A DNA stretch of 64,000 bases from JABMRP01 sp964444795. GTDB taxonomy: Bacteria; Planctomycetota; Planctomycetia; Pirellulales; Thermoguttaceae. Made by a program: the position numbers and the translations under genes. Shown piece after piece: positions 60,298-64,000 of the stretch (position 1 is its first letter; every line of letters begins with the position of its first letter). The notes below the pieces were generated by a model. That model worked only from the letters and a program-made list of their open reading frames with translations, had not been told where the DNA came from and made no database searches. The stretch lies in NCBI GenBank assembly GCA_964444795.1, contig CAYUIQ010000005.1:1-64000 (forward strand), read 5' to 3'.

Positions 60298-62130
60298 ATG
60301 AAAGAACCGAACTTGCTCCGACCGGGCATCGCGATTACCGCTTTCGTGATGATCGTTCTCGGCATGATACAATATGCGGCGGCAGCGGAGCGCCCCAACG
60401 TCGTCTTCGTGTTGACCGACGATCAGGGTTACGGCGACCTCTCATGCCACGGCAACCCGATCCTCAAAACGCCCTACCTTGATCGATTGGCCGAGGAGAG
60501 CATTCGGTTCACGGATTTCCACGTAGGCCCCATGTGTACCGCGACGCGGGCCGAGTTGATGACGGGGCGCAGCGCTCTGGCCACGGGCGCGTATTGCGCG
60601 TGCTCCGGCCGTACGTTTGTTCGGCGCGACATGCCCACCATGCCCGGCGTATTCTCCGCCGCCGGTTACGAAACGGCCCTGTTCGGCAAATGGCACCTGG
60701 GCGACAATTATCCTCATCGGCCGGAAGACCGCGGGTTTGGACACGCGGTCTACCATCTCGGTTGGGGCATCACGTCGACGCCCGACTACTGGGCCAACGA
60801 CTACTTCGACGACTTCTTTCGCATCAACGGCCGCACGCGGCAGTTCCCCGGCTATTGCACGGACGTCTGGTTTCAGCAAGCCGAGCGTTGGATCCGCGAT
60901 TGCCACCGCCGCGGCAAGCCGTTCTTCGCCTACCTGTCGACCAACGCACCCCATGGCCCGTTCTACGCCCCGGAGAAGTACAAGACGCCGTACGCCAACC
61001 TGGACACGGACCCGCGGGGGTTCTTCGCCATGATCGCCAACTTGGACGAGAACATGGCGAAGCTCGACGGCCTGATCGAGGAATTGGGCCTCCGCGAGAA
61101 CACGATCTTCATCTTCATGACCGACAACGGCGGCACCGGCGGAATCAAGGTCTTCAACGCCGGCATGCGGGGCGCCAAGGCCAGCTATTACGACGGCGGC
61201 CATCGCGTGCCCTTCTTTCTCCGCTGGCCCGACGGCAAGCTGCGTCAAGCCGGCCAGATCGGCGCTCTTTCTCACAGCACCGACGTGCTGCCGACGTTGA
61301 TCGAACTCTGCGGCCTGAAAGTCCCGACAAACGTTCATCTGGCCGGCGTCAGCCTGGCGCCGTTGCTGCGAGGCAAGGAGCAACCCGAATTGGCCGAGCG
61401 GATGGTGGTGGTACAATACGGCCGGCTCGATCCGACGACGCCCCAGCCTTGGGACTCGGCCGTGCTCTGGAACCAATGGCGTCTCGTGGCCGGCAAGGAA
61501 CTGTACGACGTGTCGCGCGATCCCGGCCAGCGGACGGACGTTGCCAGAAAGCATCCGAGTGTGGTTGCCCGGATGCGAGCACACTACTGGCGCTGGTGGG
61601 CCGGCATCGAACCGGGACTCGACGAATTCCAGCGCCTCACACTCGGTTCGGATCACGAAAACCCGTCGCGACTGACCTCGCTCGACTGGCTGGCCGACAA
61701 GCTTGTTCCGGCAGCCCAACCTTTCGACATTCGCGGGCTCGGTGTCCCGGTGGTCGAAGGTTCCTTGCCGGGCGGACGCCCCATGCCGGTGATGAACGGC
61801 TTCTGGAACGTCGAGATCCGGCAGGGCGGTCGCTACCGGTTCCTACTACGGCGTTGGCCCAAGGAGGCCGACACGCCGATCCGTGCCCCGTTGCCTGAGT
61901 ATCGCGGCGTCGACGGCATCTTTCCCCCGGGTAAAGCGTTGCCCGCCGCCCGGGCCCGGCTCAAGGTCGGCAACGTGGACGTCGCGAAAGGCATCGGCGA
62001 ACAGGACAAGGCCGTCGAATTCGTCGTCGATCTCGAACCGGGAAACACGCATCTGCGAACCTGGTTTCTCGACGCCGATGGCAACGATCTGTGCGGTGCG
62101 TTCTATGTGGAGGTCTTCCGGTTACCATAG
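60298..62130 (+). CDS. Secreted sulfatase (arylsulfatase-family)
   Basis: A 610-aa exported sulfatase of the alkaline-phosphatase superfamily. The signal peptide is GIAITAFVMIVLGMIQYAAA. Metal ligands lie in VVFVLTDDQGYGDLS and in IFIFMTDNGG. The formylglycine site is Cys80 in MCTATRAELMTGRSAL, reading C-T-A-T-R instead of the common C-x-P-S-R; Ala at the third place is allowed by the maturation enzyme but the change is notable. KWHLG and the HGPFY stretch agree with the family. The C-terminus has an extra beta-sandwich. A GTG at 60286 overlapping the previous TGA is the alternative start. It probably acts on sulfated polysaccharides in the periplasm. Confidence 0.93.
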   Translation: MKEPNLLRPGIAITAFVMIVLGMIQYAAAAERPNVVFVLTDDQGYGDLSCHGNPILKTPYLDRLAEESIRFTDFHVGPMCTATRAELMTGRSALATGAYCACSGRTFVRRDMPTMPGVFSAAGYETALFGKWHLGDNYPHRPEDRGFGHAVYHLGWGITSTPDYWANDYFDDFFRINGRTRQFPGYCTDVWFQQAERWIRDCHRRGKPFFAYLSTNAPHGPFYAPEKYKTPYANLDTDPRGFFAMIANLDENMAKLDGLIEELGLRENTIFIFMTDNGGTGGIKVFNAGMRGAKASYYDGGHRVPFFLRWPDGKLRQAGQIGALSHSTDVLPTLIELCGLKVPTNVHLAGVSLAPLLRGKEQPELAERMVVVQYGRLDPTTPQPWDSAVLWNQWRLVAGKELYDVSRDPGQRTDVARKHPSVVARMRAHYWRWWAGIEPGLDEFQRLTLGSDHENPSRLTSLDWLADKLVPAAQPFDIRGLGVPVVEGSLPGGRPMPVMNGFWNVEIRQGGRYRFLLRRWPKEADTPIRAPLPEYRGVDGIFPPGKALPAARARLKVGNVDVAKGIGEQDKAVEFVVDLEPGNTHLRTWFLDADGNDLCGAFYVEVFRLP

Positions 62131-62440
62131 CCAAAGAGGGGCAATGAATAGCTGGGCAGAGGGAGTTTGTGCATCGGGAACTCCGCTTGAGGACAGTATT
62201 CCGCCCCCACCTGGAGTCGGCCATTGCTGGACTATCGCACGGTGCCCCATCCACCCTTTCGCGTCCATTTATTTCGCGTCCCTTTACGTTGCGTTTTGTG
62301 ACAGGTATAGTAGGATCTCTCCGGAGCAACCCTCCGGAACGAAAGCGTGTCGAGTTGTGGCAAATACTGCGGAGCATCCAGAAACAACGACATAGGCACA
62401 GCCACAAGTACTTTGCACAAAAGACGTTGAGATGATTTGG
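62131..62440. other. Intergenic region upstream of tRNA-Ala, with candidate promoter
   Basis: About 310 bases, no gene seen. TTTACG (62283-62288), 17 bases, TATAGT (62306-62311) is a good promoter candidate reading toward the tRNA. Confidence 0.5.
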
Positions 62441-62513
62441 GGCGGTAGCTCAGTTGGGAGAGCGCTGCGTTCGCAATGCAGAGGTCGAGAGTTCGAATCT
62501 CTTTCGCTCCACT
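62441..62513 (+). tRNA. tRNA-Ala (anticodon CGC)
   Basis: A 73-nt cloverleaf. The acceptor GGGGCGG pairs with TCGCTCC through two G-U pairs, including G3:U70, the alanine identity element. The D-arm is GCTC...GAGC, the anticodon loop is TTCGCAA (CGC) and the T-arm is GAGAG TTCGAAT CTCTT. The 3' CCA is not encoded. It decodes GCG. An integrase remnant lies 152 bases downstream, so the tRNA was probably an attachment site. Confidence 0.95.
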
Positions 62514-62665
62514 TTGTAAGTCATTTTGATAACTTAACTTACAACACCACTCTGATACGATCAAAGTGGCCGACCGGCCGGCATATTCCCTCCATACACC
62601 CTGGAGATGCTGACCGGCCGACGCGTTGGGTACTTCCGAAAACCCTTTTTTTCGAGGAGGATCCA

Positions 62666-63092
62666 ATGCCCAAACTGTCTGCCGATGTACGCTGGCTCCA
62701 TAGGGCCAGCGGATTCTGGTGTAAAAAAGTCGCCGGGGTACTTCACTACCTCGACCGCGATTACGATGTCGCGAAGCGAAAGTTCACGAAGCTTCTCCGC
62801 GAATTGGAACGCGGGCAGGCTGGCGACCGCGACTGGCTGCAGGCCACGTTCGGCGAGTTGTGCGATGCATACCTCGACGAAGTCAGGGGGCTTCGAGAAC
62901 ATCGAAACGAAGCTTCGTGCAAAGGGGTTCTCTCCCACCACGATCCGCGATACCCTTGCCACCGTTCAGAATGTGTTCAGATGGGCCGTGGTTTGCGAAC
63001 GGATCTGTTACGATCCGTCGGTGGGGTTGAAGGTATACCATATTCTTTTGCGTGAGAAGGACGTTCTTCGCACAGAAAACCAAAAGAATTGA
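62666..63092 (+). pseudogene. Broken tyrosine-recombinase integrase (phage/island type)
   Basis: The N-terminal arm MPKLSADVRWLHRASGFWCK to CDAYLDEV is in one frame. Core-binding domain KLRAKGFSPTTIRDTLATVQ and NVFRWAVVCERICYDPSVGL follows in another. Removing one G from the GGGGG run at 62886-62890 joins them as DEVRGFENIETKLRAK, so a one-base insertion broke the gene. The catalytic domain (the R, H-x-x-R and Y residues) is missing: the frame stops at 63092 after about 140 residues. A good RBS (GAGGAGG) precedes the ATG. Its position next to tRNA-Ala marks the scar of a lost or degraded integrated element. Confidence 0.85.
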
Positions 63093-63286
63093 TGACGCAT
63101 CCAAGGAAACGCATGAGTTGATGATACAAACCGCCGAATACGGGCTGTGTGGCTGCCGCATCAATCCTCATCGATGCCTCCGAACGTCGTCTGAGGTTCA
63201 TGCTGCCGGCGAGCGTCGAGTCCGTATCTCCATGGGGTTTCGATGTCGCCTCAATTGTCTGAACCCGCGAGATCGCATAATGCAAC

Positions 63287-64000
63287 CTAGTCTGTTTGAT
63301 CAAGGCCCGCGGCCTCGTATGCCATGGGCGCAAGCACCCGACCGTCTTGCATGCGATAGGGCTTATCCCCGAAATTGACCGTCACGAAGATCTTGCCCGA
63401 GAACTGCGTTTGCTGAACGGTGTGATCGTCAGTCAACCATCGGTGTGACAGCATTTCACGGTATCCCGTCGATCGTGCGAGGGGAGCGATCGCTTGGTAG
63501 CTCTCGGCAAAGCGGTCTTCATGTTCGCGCCAGATGGCTTCGTTGAACATGAACATCGGCGGAGTACCGTACAGCATATTCAGCAAATCGCGACGGTCCC
63601 ACAGGCTGGGCAGCTTGTTATTGTAATCGCCCCAGTACCAATAGGAAATGACGCAATCGTGATAGACCAGTTCCCACAGTGGGAGACGATAATAGTGACC
63701 GGTTTGAAACTTCGCGACACGCTCCGGCGCGGGATCCACGGGTTCAATCATGCGGCGGCCCGCGTCAGGGATGCGGTACGGTCCGAGGCTCATCATCCCT
63801 TCGAAGAAGTGCAGGTAGGGAACCGCGGCATCGTGCCCTGTTTCGCTGCCTGTGACCAAGCCGCACTCTTCGCTCATGTAACGAAGTAACTGCATCTTAT
63901 GATATTTGCTTTCACTTCGGCTCATCGGGTGGTCGGGGTGGTAGCATTCGCGCCAGGGAGACGCAGTAGTCGTGTCGACAAATCGGGCACGATAGGCATG
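63287..64000 (-). CDS. Probable glycoside hydrolase, C-terminal part, continuing beyond the window
   Basis: The frame is open to the window edge, so at least 25 codons upstream of the nearest ATG (63925) also belong to it and the 5' end is missing. Features are FVDTTTASPWRE, EECGLVTGSETGHDAAVPYL, FEGMMSLGPYRIPDAG and PLWELVYHDCVISYWYWGD. They resemble a planctomycete family of TIM-barrel glycoside hydrolases (DUF5696-like) that I cannot place in a CAZy family with confidence. The C-terminus has a beta domain with SGKIFVTVNFGDKPY. Nothing in the fragment contradicts an active enzyme, but the catalytic residues cannot be assigned. Confidence 0.65.
   Translation of the reverse strand, partial: HAYRARFVDTTTASPWRECYHPDHPMSRSESKYHKMQLLRYMSEECGLVTGSETGHDAAVPYLHFFEGMMSLGPYRIPDAGRRMIEPVDPAPERVAKFQTGHYYRLPLWELVYHDCVISYWYWGDYNNKLPSLWDRRDLLNMLYGTPPMFMFNEAIWREHEDRFAESYQAIAPLARSTGYREMLSHRWLTDDHTVQQTQFSGKIFVTVNFGDKPYRMQDGRVLAPMAYEAAGLDQTD

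Noticed and set aside
62441..64000. A second copy of the tRNA-Ala 3' end (attachment-site duplicate) downstream
   Set aside because: No repeat of the GTTCGAATCTCTTTCGCTCC segment was found within the window; it may lie beyond the edge or be lost.
1..64000. CRISPR array or rRNA operon
   Set aside because: No regularly spaced direct repeats and no rRNA-like stretches were seen on either strand.

Overview
The window is GC-rich, densely coded DNA that looks like a planctomycete chromosome (Planctomycetota, probably Pirellulales-like; inferred from gene content, not from a marker gene). The signs are a secreted sulfatase, a PVC-type c-haem protein with a dehydrogenase-like propeller, several lineage-typical secreted proteins (beta-helix, kelch, PQQ-like propeller, GH36-like), a Tat-exported aldo/keto reductase-like protein, a MoxR-DUF58-BatA-VWA-DUF4159 cluster, and many palindromic intergenic repeats. 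A 10-N assembly gap lies inside uvrA.

Layout. 1-6.2 kb: a cupin with a possible coupled small ORF behind a good promoter, murD, and divergent uvrA followed closely by a ThiF/MoeB-type E1-like enzyme. 6.3-19.3 kb: a carbohydrate-use block with a beta-helix protein, a sugar-porter MFS permease carrying a ~170-residue insertion, a GH36-like enzyme carrying an inserted beta-sandwich, a 1238-aa haem/HEAT protein and a kelch protein. 19.6-23 kb: a three-gene ion-driven motor module, a zinc-ribbon MotA/TolQ/ExbB protein plus two different ExbD-like coiled-coil proteins, only one of which keeps the membrane aspartate. 23.3-28.1 kb: two secreted unknowns, an SDR, a SUMF1-fold protein and two small proteins. 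28.6-31.7 kb: a NarX/NarL-type two-component pair. 31.7-32.0 kb: a 237-bp MITE-like element with 34-bp perfect terminal inverted repeats ending at the stop codon of an SGNH hydrolase. 32.8-36.2 kb: a secreted methyltransferase-like/PQQ-propeller fusion and a GH2 gene fragment.

36.4-38.9 kb: two tandem MpsC-like (DUF2294) genes and a PLP aminotransferase. Between the two MpsC-like genes are a strong extended -10 promoter, a ~200-nt multi-hairpin leader and an intrinsic terminator that ends 43 nt before the second gene. This arrangement resembles a riboswitch or attenuator and is my leading candidate for something undescribed. 39.2-41.2 kb: an FtsH protease. 41.5-44.4 kb: a lipoprotein, small membrane proteins and an AKR-fold Tat protein with an apparently degraded catalytic tetrad. 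44.7-62.1 kb: the MoxR/DUF58/BatA/VWA/coiled-coil/DUF4159 cluster, running on in the same direction into a lipoprotein tetrahaem cytochrome, a thioredoxin-HEAT protein and a sulfatase. 62.4-64 kb: tRNA-Ala(CGC), a frameshifted and truncated integrase (the scar of an integrated element) and the C-terminal part of a probable glycoside hydrolase that runs off the window.

No CRISPR array, rRNA gene or intact transposase gene was seen.
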